A stretch of DNA of 26,136 nucleotides from a virus, in the IMG/VR virus record IMGVR_UViG_3300027861_000175, positions 1-26,136 of that record, one strand, 5' to 3'. The notes beneath the pieces were generated by a model. It was not told the DNA's origin. It saw only the letters and a program-made list of their open reading frames with translations, and searched no databases. Shown one piece after another: positions 1-5,929 of this stretch; position 1 is the stretch's first letter, and each line of letters opens with the position of its first letter. The position numbers were made by a program, and so were the translations under genes.

Positions 1-362
1 CATGAAGATATACTTCCAGTTTTTTTATCTACTATTCCTATATCAAGATGTCCTACCACATTTAATTCAGGAATTTCAAGCCTTTTTTCCATTATTATAG
101 TATAATTATCATCTGCCATTTCTTCACTATTTATTATTGCTTTTTGTATATCTTCATGTACAACTGTTCCAAGACGTAATAATCTCATAACCCTGTCATC
201 CATTTTGGGTTCTATCTTTCCTTCTTTTCTTAGCATTAATTTCTTGAAACATGAACCAGCAGAAGAAGCACTAAACCATCCTTCGTGATTTATATACTTA
301 GCTCTGTTGATTTTTTGTTCTTTTTCTAATTCTGAGGCGTAAATTTCCTCTACATTTATCAT
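1..362 (-). CDS. PD-(D/E)XK nuclease, Cas4/RecB-like (partial, runs off left edge)
   Basis: Only the first 120 residues are in the window; the gene continues beyond position 1. The start ATG at 362-360 follows a strong AAGGAGGAATAC Shine-Dalgarno. Visible motifs fit the Cas4/RecB/AddB-type PD-(D/E)XK fold: SASSAGSCFKK (res 31-41) with Cys38, a helix with LGTVVHEDIQKA (res 64-75) carrying the typical G-x(3)-H, and GHLDIGIVD (res 104-112) with the probable metal-binding Asp107. The downstream E-x-K part lies outside the window. Such phage nucleases act in recombination or DNA degradation; whether this one has the Fe-S cysteines of true Cas4 cannot be seen. It is separated from the upstream gene by a strong terminator, so it may be translated from readthrough or from its own transcript. 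Confidence 0.8.
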   Translation of the reverse strand, partial: MINVEEIYASELEKEQKINRAKYINHEGWFSASSAGSCFKKLMLRKEGKIEPKMDDRVMRLLRLGTVVHEDIQKAIINSEEMADDNYTIIMEKRLEIPELNVVGHLDIGIVDKKTGSISS

Positions 363-374
363 GTATTCCTCCTT

Positions 375-414
375 AAAAATGCCCCCAAATTTAATAATAT
401 TTAAACTTAGGGGC
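375..414 (-). terminator. Rho-independent terminator upstream of the nuclease gene
   Basis: On the minus-strand RNA a 14-bp stem (GCCCCTAAGTTTAA against TTAAATTTGGGGGC, positions 414-401 and 394-381) with a 6-nt loop is followed by ATTTTT. All 14 pairs form only in the minus-strand RNA, using two G-U wobbles; the plus strand would have two C/A mismatches, so the orientation is minus. A T-run also follows on the plus side, so weak bidirectional function is possible. It lies between the genes at 423-767 and 1-362, directly before the latter's ribosome binding site. Confidence 0.8.
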
Positions 415-422
415 TATTGTTT

Positions 423-767
423 TTACCAGTACGTTCTTTTATCGAGCATCTGTTTTTGTACTTTTGCACGACCTTTGTAAACAGATTCATCACGAAGTTC
501 TGGATGATTTGATTGTATTTGTCTTCTGCATCGAGTAACTGAATCATGTCCTGTTAAAGAGCCATCTCTAAGTAATTCAAGGAATTGTATTGCAGTAGTT
601 CCATTGACATTATCATGTTTTATTCTCTTTAAATCCTCAAACCATATTCTAGAGATTAAAGCTAAATCAGACTTTTGATAAGTTTTGTTTTCAACTAATA
701 ATCTTCTTACTCTTGCTTCTAGATACTTTCCTTTTCCCATTCTATCACCCTTGTATTTACCTAACAT
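423..767 (-). CDS. conserved phage hypothetical, small basic helical protein
   Basis: 114 residues, rich in Arg and Lys and predicted helical. The core (SDLALISRIWFEDL, then FLELLRDGSLTGHDSVTRCRRQIQ and NHPELRD) resembles a small protein family seen in many phage genomes whose C-terminal half ends in a helix like RRxIQxxHPELRG; I know of no established function, but a DNA-binding role would fit. The ATG at 767 overlaps the stop of the upstream gene (ATGTTAG) and has GGAGGT 8 nt before it, a codon-embedded Shine-Dalgarno. An alternative start at 740 (AAGGGTG upstream) would remove nine residues. A terminator follows directly. Confidence 0.75.
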   Translation of the reverse strand: MLGKYKGDRMGKGKYLEARVRRLLVENKTYQKSDLALISRIWFEDLKRIKHDNVNGTTAIQFLELLRDGSLTGHDSVTRCRRQIQSNHPELRDESVYKGRAKVQKQMLDKRTYW

Positions 768-1384
768 ATTGCAAAACCTCCCGATTCACCACAAAATACT
801 CCAAATCTGACAATTGCATCTCTTGATGGTGGATAGCTGGATGCCCAACTTCTTTTATGGTATATGCTGTCCCAGATAGGTTTGTCATGAACATCATAGT
901 TAGACGGAACAATATCAGAACCATATTTTATTCTCATTTTGTCTTGAAACACATCAAGTTCAGCATCTACTTTTTTGTTATGTATTTTAGCTTCATTATA
1001 AGGAATCATCATTTCATCTTCCCATGTTTGGATTATGCCTTGTTTATCTAATTTTCTTAGTCTACTTGCTATTCTATTAGCTTTTGTTTTACAGATTTCA
1101 TCTCCGCTATTAGAAAGCCCAGCATTTATGTCATCATCAGATAAGAAATCATCACAAGATGCACAAACAAAGTTCCAAATTGGTCTCCAAAACCATACAT
1201 TAGCCCGAAAATACTCCCCAGGATTTAGGTCTTGGTGTTCATTTTGTGCTTCAAAGTACAGTTTCTTATCATTCTCATTCATCTCATCCCAATTATTCCA
1301 ACCATTTTCATCATAAAACTTTGACAAAATAGTTGGAGGTATTTCATTTACTTTAGGGTTTATCCCATATATATCATATCCCAT
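761..1384 (-). CDS. conserved phage hypothetical (MGYDIYG-type)
   Basis: 207 residues beginning MGYDIYGINPK, with an aromatic block YFRANVWFWRPIWNFVC around residues 58-74, a CxxC (Cys74/Cys77), and a helical segment with KTKANRIASRLRKL near residue 100. Proteins with this start and this Trp-rich block recur in phage genomes, but I know of no demonstrated function. The start has AGGAGA shortly upstream and lies 9 nt after the stop of the ParB-like gene, so both are in one leftward operon. The C-terminus ends CGESGGFAIC, overlapping the next gene by 7 nt. Confidence 0.75.
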   Translation of the reverse strand: MGYDIYGINPKVNEIPPTILSKFYDENGWNNWDEMNENDKKLYFEAQNEHQDLNPGEYFRANVWFWRPIWNFVCASCDDFLSDDDINAGLSNSGDEICKTKANRIASRLRKLDKQGIIQTWEDEMMIPYNEAKIHNKKVDAELDVFQDKMRIKYGSDIVPSNYDVHDKPIWDSIYHKRSWASSYPPSRDAIVRFGVFCGESGGFAIC

Positions 1385-1393
1385 ATTATCTCC

Positions 1394-2143
1394 TTAGTAT
1401 AGTCTGATTGGTTGTTGATTCCTGTAATTATAAACATCCTCTATCATTCTTAGGTAGTCTACTTGATTATCACATTTTATGAATTGCTCAGGAATAATAC
1501 TTACTTTATGCACTAGTTTATGATGGTCAAAGTCTGGATGAGTAAGACAATCTATATATGTTAATACAAATGTCTTATGTCTATAGACTTTATCATTAAA
1601 CTCTTTAAACTCAGAGACTTTATCAAGGATAGTCTGTACTTCAGCAATACTTTGTCTTACAACAAATTTCCCAAACTTATAATCTTTGAATAATTGCTTA
1701 GTATGTTCACCAGACAATAATACAAGAAGAGTAGAGATAGGATATTTATACTTTTTGACAAATTCATTTAATATCAAATAGTGTTCAAATCCTCTTATAC
1801 AATAATGACTAAGCATTTGAGCAGAACTCCACGGTCTTTGCGCTCCATTGTATCTGCCTATATCGTCTACAGTCATTCGTGAAAAGATATATCTTACTGG
1901 CAATCCTTCTCTTTCGCAACCAGCAAATGTATGTTGTCCTTCCATTATCTCGAATTCCTTGTTTACTTTAACTGGTGACTCACTGCGCAAATCATTATTT
2001 TCAATCTCTTGAATAATTTCATTAATATGATGTTCATTCAAATCACGATTCGCTTCAACAAATTTAAACTTACCATAATCTGTTGATTCATATTGTTGTG
2101 GACCCTTTACCTTTTTATCCACTTTATTGTTCTTTTTTACCAT
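1394..2143 (-). CDS. ParB/Srx-like domain protein
   Basis: 249 residues. The N-terminal 90 residues carry the ParB-like nuclease-domain layout: a basic Lys-rich leader, FKFVEANRDLNEHHINEII (res 26-44), and EGQHTFAGCEREGLPVRYI (res 68-86), matching the (D/E)GQHR box plus the 'GLPVxxI' strand typical of the family. Thr72 stands where Arg is usual, so catalytic or CTP-binding competence is uncertain. The C-terminal part is helical and has no recognisable centromere-binding HTH. In phages such proteins are often DNA-modification or nuclease-type accessory proteins rather than partition factors. The start overlaps the upstream gene by 20 nt and has GAGGAACC upstream. Confidence 0.75.
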   Translation of the reverse strand: MVKKNNKVDKKVKGPQQYESTDYGKFKFVEANRDLNEHHINEIIQEIENNDLRSESPVKVNKEFEIMEGQHTFAGCEREGLPVRYIFSRMTVDDIGRYNGAQRPWSSAQMLSHYCIRGFEHYLILNEFVKKYKYPISTLLVLLSGEHTKQLFKDYKFGKFVVRQSIAEVQTILDKVSEFKEFNDKVYRHKTFVLTYIDCLTHPDFDHHKLVHKVSIIPEQFIKCDNQVDYLRMIEDVYNYRNQQPIRLY

Positions 2144-2342
2144 CTTTGGTTCCTCTGTTTATTTCCGTGTTAGTAAATTTAATTCTACAAGTATCTAATA
2201 CCATCACGGCATTCTTTCCTTCAGCATATGCATCAACAACTTTATCGGGATACTTATCCATGATTTCTTTTATTGATACTTTACCAAGCCTAAATTGAGT
2301 ATAACTCTCTCTATGCTCATCATTCAGTTCAATCTTTTTCAT
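2124..2342 (-). CDS. small hypothetical protein, 72 aa
   Basis: Starts MKKIELNDEHRESYTQFRLG. I choose the ATG at 2342 rather than an in-frame ATG at 2357 because GGAGAG lies 7 nt before it and the stop of the preceding membrane-peptide gene overlaps it as TAATG, which indicates coupled translation. The sequence is hydrophilic, with a possible short helix-turn-helix-like stretch (VSIKEIMDKYPDKVVDAYAE) and a beta-like segment NAVMVLDTCRIKF. No family recognised. It lies directly upstream of, and overlaps, the ParB-like gene. Confidence 0.7.
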   Translation of the reverse strand: MKKIELNDEHRESYTQFRLGKVSIKEIMDKYPDKVVDAYAEGKNAVMVLDTCRIKFTNTEINRGTKDGKKEQ

Positions 2343-2452
2343 TAAAATACTCTCCATATTCTTAATATTGATATAATTATTGTTAGTACAAACAATACAA
2401 TAATAATTATTTCAAAATACATATTTATAAATTCAACTACTCTATCTATCAT
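2342..2452 (-). CDS. 36-aa single-pass membrane peptide
   Basis: Short ORF starting MIDRVVEFINMYF and ending ISILRIWRVF. It has GAGGTAAGAT directly upstream as Shine-Dalgarno, and its stop overlaps the next start (TAATG). About residues 13-30 are almost entirely Ile, Val, Leu and Phe, a clear membrane helix, flanked by an acidic N-terminus and an Arg/Trp C-terminus, suggesting insertion with a basic cytoplasmic tail. Such peptides in early phage operons are often unknown host-takeover or holin-like factors; the function here is unknown. The coupling to the downstream gene is the main support that it is translated. Confidence 0.7.
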   Translation of the reverse strand: MIDRVVEFINMYFEIIIIVLFVLTIIISILRIWRVF

Positions 2453-2469
2453 ATCTTACCTCAAAATTT

Positions 2470-2542
2470 GGGAATGCTTCTCGTATGTTGGTTGGAGGAA
2501 CATGAGAAGGAAACACTCCCAACCATAGCTCTTCTCGAAGCT
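2470..2542 (-). ncRNA. compact structured RNA element, possible pseudoknot
   Basis: In the minus-strand RNA: a small 5' hairpin from inverted AGCT repeats (2542-2539 with 2530-2527), then an outer stem GGGAGTG/CATTCCC (2520-2514 with 2476-2470; 7 bp including one G-U), enclosing CTTCTC-ATGTT pairing with AACAT-AC-GAGAAG (11 bp with a 2-nt bulge). The terminal loop contains CCAACC, complementary to GGTTGG (2524-2519) at the 5' edge of the outer stem, so an H-type pseudoknot or alternative pairing is possible. It occupies the 157-nt gap between the 41-aa gene and the membrane-peptide gene and may be a leader regulator, a processing signal or a small RNA. No strong U-tract follows, so a simple terminator is less likely. 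Confidence 0.5.
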
Positions 2543-2609
2543 AAGTTATTAATTTTCTGCTATTAATTCCATTTACCATCAAAATTACTAGTATGAAAAC
2601 TTGTTTTTT

Positions 2610-2735
2610 TTACATCTCTTTAGCATCTTTATAGCCTCTTACATATTCATCAGTAGGTTTAAGCCGTTTTAAATACTTCTTCAAAGACTTAGCCGACTTA
2701 ACTAAATCTTCTTGATACATTATTAAATGTTTCAA
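2610..2735 (-). CDS. 41-aa basic helical protein, TTG start
   Basis: Starts at TTG with a near-ideal GGAGGATAACAA upstream, giving a 41-residue peptide MKHLIMYQEDLVKSAKSLKK... ending GYKDAKEM. It is Lys-rich, amphipathic and probably all-helical. No family recognised. It is the first gene after the large RNA locus and sits about 25 nt after that locus's terminal hairpin, so it is translated either from readthrough or as the 3' ORF of the same transcript. Strong ribosome binding site and reasonable composition support it; TTG as start lowers certainty slightly. Confidence 0.65.
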   Translation of the reverse strand: MKHLIMYQEDLVKSAKSLKKYLKRLKPTDEYVRGYKDAKEM

Positions 2736-2756
2736 TTTGTTATCCTCCAACATTAA

Positions 2757-2793
2757 TTATAAAAAGTTTAGGTAGCCCTAGCTTCTAACTACC
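2757..2793 (-). terminator. terminator-like hairpin at the 3' end of the large RNA
   Basis: Minus-strand RNA: GGTAGT-TAG, loop AAG, CTA-GG-GCTACC (2793-2771), followed by TAAACTTTTTATAA. The stem includes a T-G wobble valid only for minus-strand RNA. The U-tract starts 4 nt after the stem, so termination may be imperfect; the downstream 41-aa gene would then be served by readthrough. Confidence 0.5.
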
Positions 2794-3598
2794 AATAATA
2801 CGCTTTCGGGGCATTGACTGTTCTCCCTTTTAGCCACTCCATCTTTCGGCAGAGTACGTATCAAACACAACATCTTAGGGACATCATTCCTTACAGATTG
2901 GTTTATCTCTGCAACTAATAAGTTCAGTTTAGGATTCGCACCCTACTAACAAGTAATTAACTTGACCTGACTCTTCATCACAAACTATCAGCCTTGCGAG
3001 CGGATAGCACCCTAGTATTTCAAGGGTCTAGTGTTCTATGGACCAACCGTTTAGAGACTAATGCGTTATCTTTATTTAAGGTTAGCCGTCCCACGGGGGT
3101 TACCCGAGAGAGAGCCATCTTTTTAGAGATAATGGAAGGGGTGAAATGTCTGCTCTAAATTGTAGCTTACTCTCTTTCGAGAATCTATACTACGAGACAT
3201 CTCTATGTTCTCCGTTACAAGTTTACATGGTACAAATACCCACATGACAACCATTACTGGTAAGTCTAGGATACTCTACTGAACACAAGGTTTATTAGTT
3301 AACGTACTAATATAACTCATATTCTATGCATTTCCTTATTGTAGTTTCCTACTCACTCGGCTATTCCAAACCTTGATAATCGACCAACGCCTGCTCAAAG
3401 AGACTTAACGAGGCACCATATAATATGCACTTGCATACACAAACACCCTAAGATGTCGCTTACTCATCCCATCACTGAGAACTTTCAACTTTATATCTAT
3501 CTCTAGATTTATCTAACGAGTATATACACCCGAACAGTTTATGGACTGTTAGCCAAAGTTTGGTTGAGTTTGAAGACTTCCCAGGTCTAAAACTTGCC

Positions 3599-3736
3599 CT
3601 ACTCTTTGCCATACAACAAAGCTTCGGGGTACTTCTCTTTACATTGCTGCAAAGATACAGATATAAATACTACCTGTCGTGTACAATCAAGTACAACACA
3701 CCACACTTTAGTGGCGTAATCCAATCGTATAGACAT
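3599..3736 (-). CDS. possible 45-aa protein encoded inside the large RNA locus
   Basis: ORF MSIRLDYATKVWCVVLDC... ending ALLYGKE, preceded by an excellent AAGGGAGGTAAT ribosome binding site. The peptide has a plausible beta-hairpin-then-helix composition (VWCVVLDCTRQVVFISVSL followed by QQCKEKYPEALL) and three cysteines. It divides the locus into a 5' part of about 490 nt and an ORF-free 3' part of about 840 nt. Against it: it lies in a strongly structured region, where chance ORFs occur. A longer in-frame ATG at 3856 lacks a ribosome binding site and is probably not used. No family recognised. Confidence 0.45.
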   Translation of the reverse strand: MSIRLDYATKVWCVVLDCTRQVVFISVSLQQCKEKYPEALLYGKE

Positions 3737-4228
3737 ATTACCTCCCTTAGTCTTGATTAGTAAAAATCTTGATGTTATAGTCTTTGTTCTGACTTTATTA
3801 TACAACTGTCGATGTGGGACATAAGTTTTCGTACTAATGAATTGTCTCCGTGACAAAACACTTTCCTTACTTGTCGGTCAAGCATTTCCTATGCTATCCC
3901 ACATCCAACCGTTCATGGCTCTTGCAACCATCATACTTTGTGCGACCACATTGTATCGTTAAAATGTTATTTACATTCAACACCTGCTCGTGACAGATGT
4001 GGAAATAAAATCACATTATCCTTTAGACATTATTTGAAAAACATCCGTGGACTTCCTATCTAATGTGAGTTCTTTCGAACGCTTTGAGCCTAACACCTAT
4101 TTATACTCGCTCAAACGAGTTGATTGGAAGGATGGATATACGGAGAACGAAGGTATCCACCACCAACCTGTTCGGTATAAGTTACATCTATATAACCTAT
4201 CAGTTTATTAGACTGACATACCAATACA

Positions 4229-4275
4229 ATTAAAAACAAAAAAAGGAGGAAATAGTTCGCTACGCTACTTCCCCC
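4229..4275 (-). terminator. strong Rho-independent terminator after the 4317-4598 gene
   Basis: Minus-strand RNA: GGGGGAAGTAG (4275-4265), 9-nt loop, CTATTTCCTCC (4255-4245), 11 uninterrupted base pairs with two G-U, then TTTTTTTGTTTTT. Wobble polarity fixes the strand as minus. It ends the transcript of the small gene just upstream and implies that the large RNA locus either starts from its own promoter immediately downstream or is reached by readthrough. Confidence 0.85.
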
Positions 4276-4316
4276 CCCAACCCATACGAAAAACCTTAGC
4301 TAGAATGCTTACTTGA

Positions 4317-4598
4317 TTAGATGTCCCAAGAGGATAACTTTTCAAGCTCGTCTAATATCTCTTTAAGTGCCGCTTTACCATCTGCTACGCAAGTGATAGA
4401 GTCATTCCACTTCTTCCTTGTAGCTCTCCGCTCAAGAGTAGACACCATAGTGATGTACTTGTTCTTAAGTTTAAACTGAGTTCTACGTGGCTTCAGAGGA
4501 ATCTCTTCAATTGCATCAAAGATTGCTTCAAGTAATGTCACACACATCTTATCAGAAATAACCGAAGATATTGCTGACGTCAAAATCATACCAGTCAT
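4317..4598 (-). CDS. small hypothetical protein, 93 aa
   Basis: 93 residues, beginning MTGMILTSAISSVISDK, with ATTAATAGGAGTAAAGT upstream (AGGAG, good spacing). The N-terminal 30 residues are hydrophobic to amphipathic, the middle is basic (LKPRRTQFKLKNKY, ERRATRKKW) and the C-terminal third is an acidic helix (AALKEILDELEKL). No family recognised. It is the first leftward gene from the divergent control region and is followed by its own strong terminator, so it is a monocistronic unit and may be an early regulator; that is inference. Confidence 0.7.
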   Translation of the reverse strand: MTGMILTSAISSVISDKMCVTLLEAIFDAIEEIPLKPRRTQFKLKNKYITMVSTLERRATRKKWNDSITCVADGKAALKEILDELEKLSSWDI

Positions 4599-4928
4599 AC
4601 TTTACTCCTATTAATGTTTAGATTAACGAAAAATCATCAAAAACTAAATCAAAAATAACGTAATCACGATAGTGAAAACCATCCCGTAAGGGGTACCACA
4701 AGAAAGAAACCCTATACTGCATTTTCACATAATTTTTAAAATCTCTTTCTTTTTTTCATTTTTTTTTATATATTTTCATACCTCCTATTTGACATTAACT
4801 CTAATTTCAAGGTGGGAGGATGGGATGTAAGGCTTAAATATAACAACTAACGACTTAAGAAAAGAATTAGGGGCTGTAGAGGTTAGTAACTGTTTTTCAT
4901 ATATATATTTTTTTAGTATATTCTAGGT
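4599..4928. promoter_or_regulatory. divergent intergenic control region between leftward and rightward genes
   Basis: 330 nt with no convincing gene. It separates the leftward gene starting at 4598 from the rightward late cluster starting at 4929, so promoters for both directions should lie here. Visible elements: an inverted repeat GTGAAAA / TTTTCAC (near 4671 and 4723) around a CCC-GTAA-GGG hairpin; a T-rich tract at 4741-4778; a perfect TTGACA at 4789-4794 with no good -10 at the usual distance; AT-rich TTTTTTTAGTATAT at 4908-4921, just before the first plus gene, with its last 12 nt repeated before the terminase gene at 7443-7454. I cannot name a promoter with confidence; phage-specific polymerase or sigma sites are possible. 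Confidence 0.5.
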
Positions 4929-5117
4929 ATGGCTAAAGCAATTGAAGAATTAATGTGTATGTCCGCAAAGGGACAGGAGTACGTATTGTCTCGGTTCAAT
5001 GATAAGTATTGTTCGATAGAGCTAGATAGTGTTGTCTATATGATACCGAAAGCTGTAAATCAACTTATCAAAGACTTAATCCAACAGAATGCGAATGAGA
5101 AAATACAGGGTAAATAA
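4929..5117 (+). CDS. small hypothetical protein, 62 aa, first gene of the late cluster
   Basis: MAKAIEELMCMSAKGQEYVLSRF... a 62-residue protein with a helical N-terminus, a central beta-like stretch (YCSIELDSVVYMIP) and a helical C-terminus. Only a weak TAGGT precedes the ATG. It overlaps the terminase small subunit gene by 29 nt. No family recognised; position suggests a packaging accessory or regulatory role, but nothing in the sequence proves it. Confidence 0.6.
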   Translation: MAKAIEELMCMSAKGQEYVLSRFNDKYCSIELDSVVYMIPKAVNQLIKDLIQQNANEKIQGK

Positions 5118-5850
5118 AGTTCCATATACTGTATTTGATAACATTAATGAAGTTCCTCTTGATATAAGAGCAAAGATTATTGACGACTGGAAAGCTGCTG
5201 AGATAGGAGATTGGGTAACGGCTGACGATGGCTCTATAATGGAAGTCCTACGAAAAGGTAAAATGGGAAGGACTAAGGGGAAGGATAGAATACGATATAA
5301 CATAGGTACTTGTACAGGTACTTATCCTTGTGTAGAGGGTGCAAAGTTCTCCAGTGAAAAGATGGATAATATTTATTCATTTGGTGGAAAGTTTTCTATA
5401 GATTATATATTAGACAGAGACAAATTAACAAAGAAGGAAGAGGTATTTGTTAGTTTTCTGTCAACAGGGATGCCTATGCAAGAAGCATATTTAAAAGCAT
5501 TTCCAACTAATGATGAGGGTTATGCCTTAAGTGCTGCTAAAATTTTAACATCAACGGAGAGAGTAAAAACTGCTATGAAGAAAGAATTAGAACCAGTAAT
5601 GGAAGAATTGGGGATTACCCCAGAATATGTATTAGGAACTATTAAAATAATGGCAGATGACGCTGAGAGAGATGAAACTAGACTAAAGGCTCTTATGAAG
5701 TTATCTGATATACTTGATTTAGAAGACAAGACAAGTACTAAGGTTACTCAAATAAGTGGGGCTATTTTCAAAGGATTTTCCGATAAACAATTAGAAGATA
5801 CTAAGCGACCACTTCTTGAAGTGCATGAAGGAGGTCTGGCTGATGGCTAA
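5089..5850 (+). CDS. terS: terminase small subunit (TerS)
   Basis: 253 residues. The stretch from about residue 112 (LTKKEEVFVSFLSTG-MPMQEAYLKAF) to 205 follows the Terminase_2-type small-subunit pattern: a helix-turn-helix that recognises phage DNA, followed by long helices (ERVKTAMKKELEPVMEELG, then ETRLKALMKLSDIL) that form the oligomeric ring. TerS binds the packaging site and hands DNA to TerL. The first 100 residues are an extra N-terminal domain, beta-rich and not recognised, making this longer than a typical 150-180 aa TerS. The start is uncertain: ATGs at 5089 and 5095 lie inside the upstream ORF without a clear Shine-Dalgarno, so translation may be coupled. Confidence 0.8.
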   Translation: MRMRKYRVNKVPYTVFDNINEVPLDIRAKIIDDWKAAEIGDWVTADDGSIMEVLRKGKMGRTKGKDRIRYNIGTCTGTYPCVEGAKFSSEKMDNIYSFGGKFSIDYILDRDKLTKKEEVFVSFLSTGMPMQEAYLKAFPTNDEGYALSAAKILTSTERVKTAMKKELEPVMEELGITPEYVLGTIKIMADDAERDETRLKALMKLSDILDLEDKTSTKVTQISGAIFKGFSDKQLEDTKRPLLEVHEGGLADG

Positions 5851-5929
5851 TCAAGACATATATATACCTAAAGATACTATTGAAAAAACAGATAAAAGAA
5901 CCCCGTGGGAAAGACACGATGAATCCTAA
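5843..5929 (+). CDS. 28-aa micro-ORF coupling TerS to the phosphoesterase gene
   Basis: Starts MANQDIYIPKDT and ends WERHDES. The ATG overlaps the TerS stop region and has GGAGGTCTGGCTG upstream, a strong ribosome binding site. Its stop (TAA at 5927-5929) lies just inside the metallophosphoesterase ORF (ATG at 5919), so the two overlap by 11 nt. It either encodes a real peptide or serves as a leader that delivers ribosomes to a start with a poor Shine-Dalgarno. Confidence 0.45.
   Translation: MANQDIYIPKDTIEKTDKRTPWERHDES

Larger units (their letters stand above)
2757..4228 (-). ncRNA. candidate giant structured non-coding RNA (class unassigned)
   Basis: About 1.47 kb with no long ORF on either strand in an otherwise tightly coding genome. 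GC is raised (50% at 3061-3120, about 45% at 3001-3060 and 3361-3420). Minus-strand hairpins include 4080-4069 (GTTC-GAAA-GAAC), 4001-3980 (7 bp), 3895-3881 (AGCAT/ATGCT), 3856-3842 (TTGTC/GACAA), 3550-3533 (AACAGT/ACTGTT), 3437-3424 (TATGC/GCATA), 3312-3293 (7 bp), 3212-3194 (ACAT/ATGT with flanking GAG/CTC) and 3184-3169 (6 bp, GAAA loop). Those with wobbles (4001-3980, 3184-3169) pair fully only as minus-strand RNA, and both GNRA loops read as GNRA only on that strand. Terminator-like hairpins flank it (4245-4275 and 2771-2793). Size and phage context recall GOLLD and ROOL RNAs, but I cannot match either. Exact ends are guesses. Confidence 0.6.

Noticed and set aside
857-1316. Plus-strand ORFs of 64 and 93 codons opposite the MGYDIYG-type gene
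   Set aside because: They lie antisense to a well-supported gene, have no ribosome binding site and encode hydrophobic low-complexity sequence typical of a shadow frame.
3560-3760. Plus-strand 66-codon ORF in the RNA locus
   Set aside because: No ATG with a Shine-Dalgarno; antisense to the 45-codon ORF and to the hairpins whose wobble pairs point to minus-strand RNA.
3784-3894. 36-codon minus ORF in the RNA locus as a gene
   Set aside because: The only AGGA is one base from the ATG, too close to act, and the start lies in the 3' arm of a hairpin. Mentioned in a finding but not annotated.
4093-4104. TATAAATA on the minus strand as a T4-type late promoter
   Set aside because: The 8-mer also occurs inside genes and on the opposite strand in this AT-rich sequence, and nothing else here is T4-like in transcription.
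2757-4228. tRNA, tmRNA, RNase P RNA or group I/II intron in the non-coding region
   Set aside because: No cloverleaf with a GGTTCGAATCC arm, no tmRNA tag frame, no RNase P core and no group I P/Q/R/S or group II domain V signature was seen. A T-arm-like loop at 2930-2945 is isolated.
4789-4794. TTGACA as a -35 box for the late cluster
   Set aside because: No acceptable TATAAT-like sequence lies 16-18 nt downstream, so a sigma-70 promoter is not supported by itself.
4833-4924. Open frame of 30 codons before the first late gene
   Set aside because: It has no usable start codon and ends in TAG directly before the real gene.
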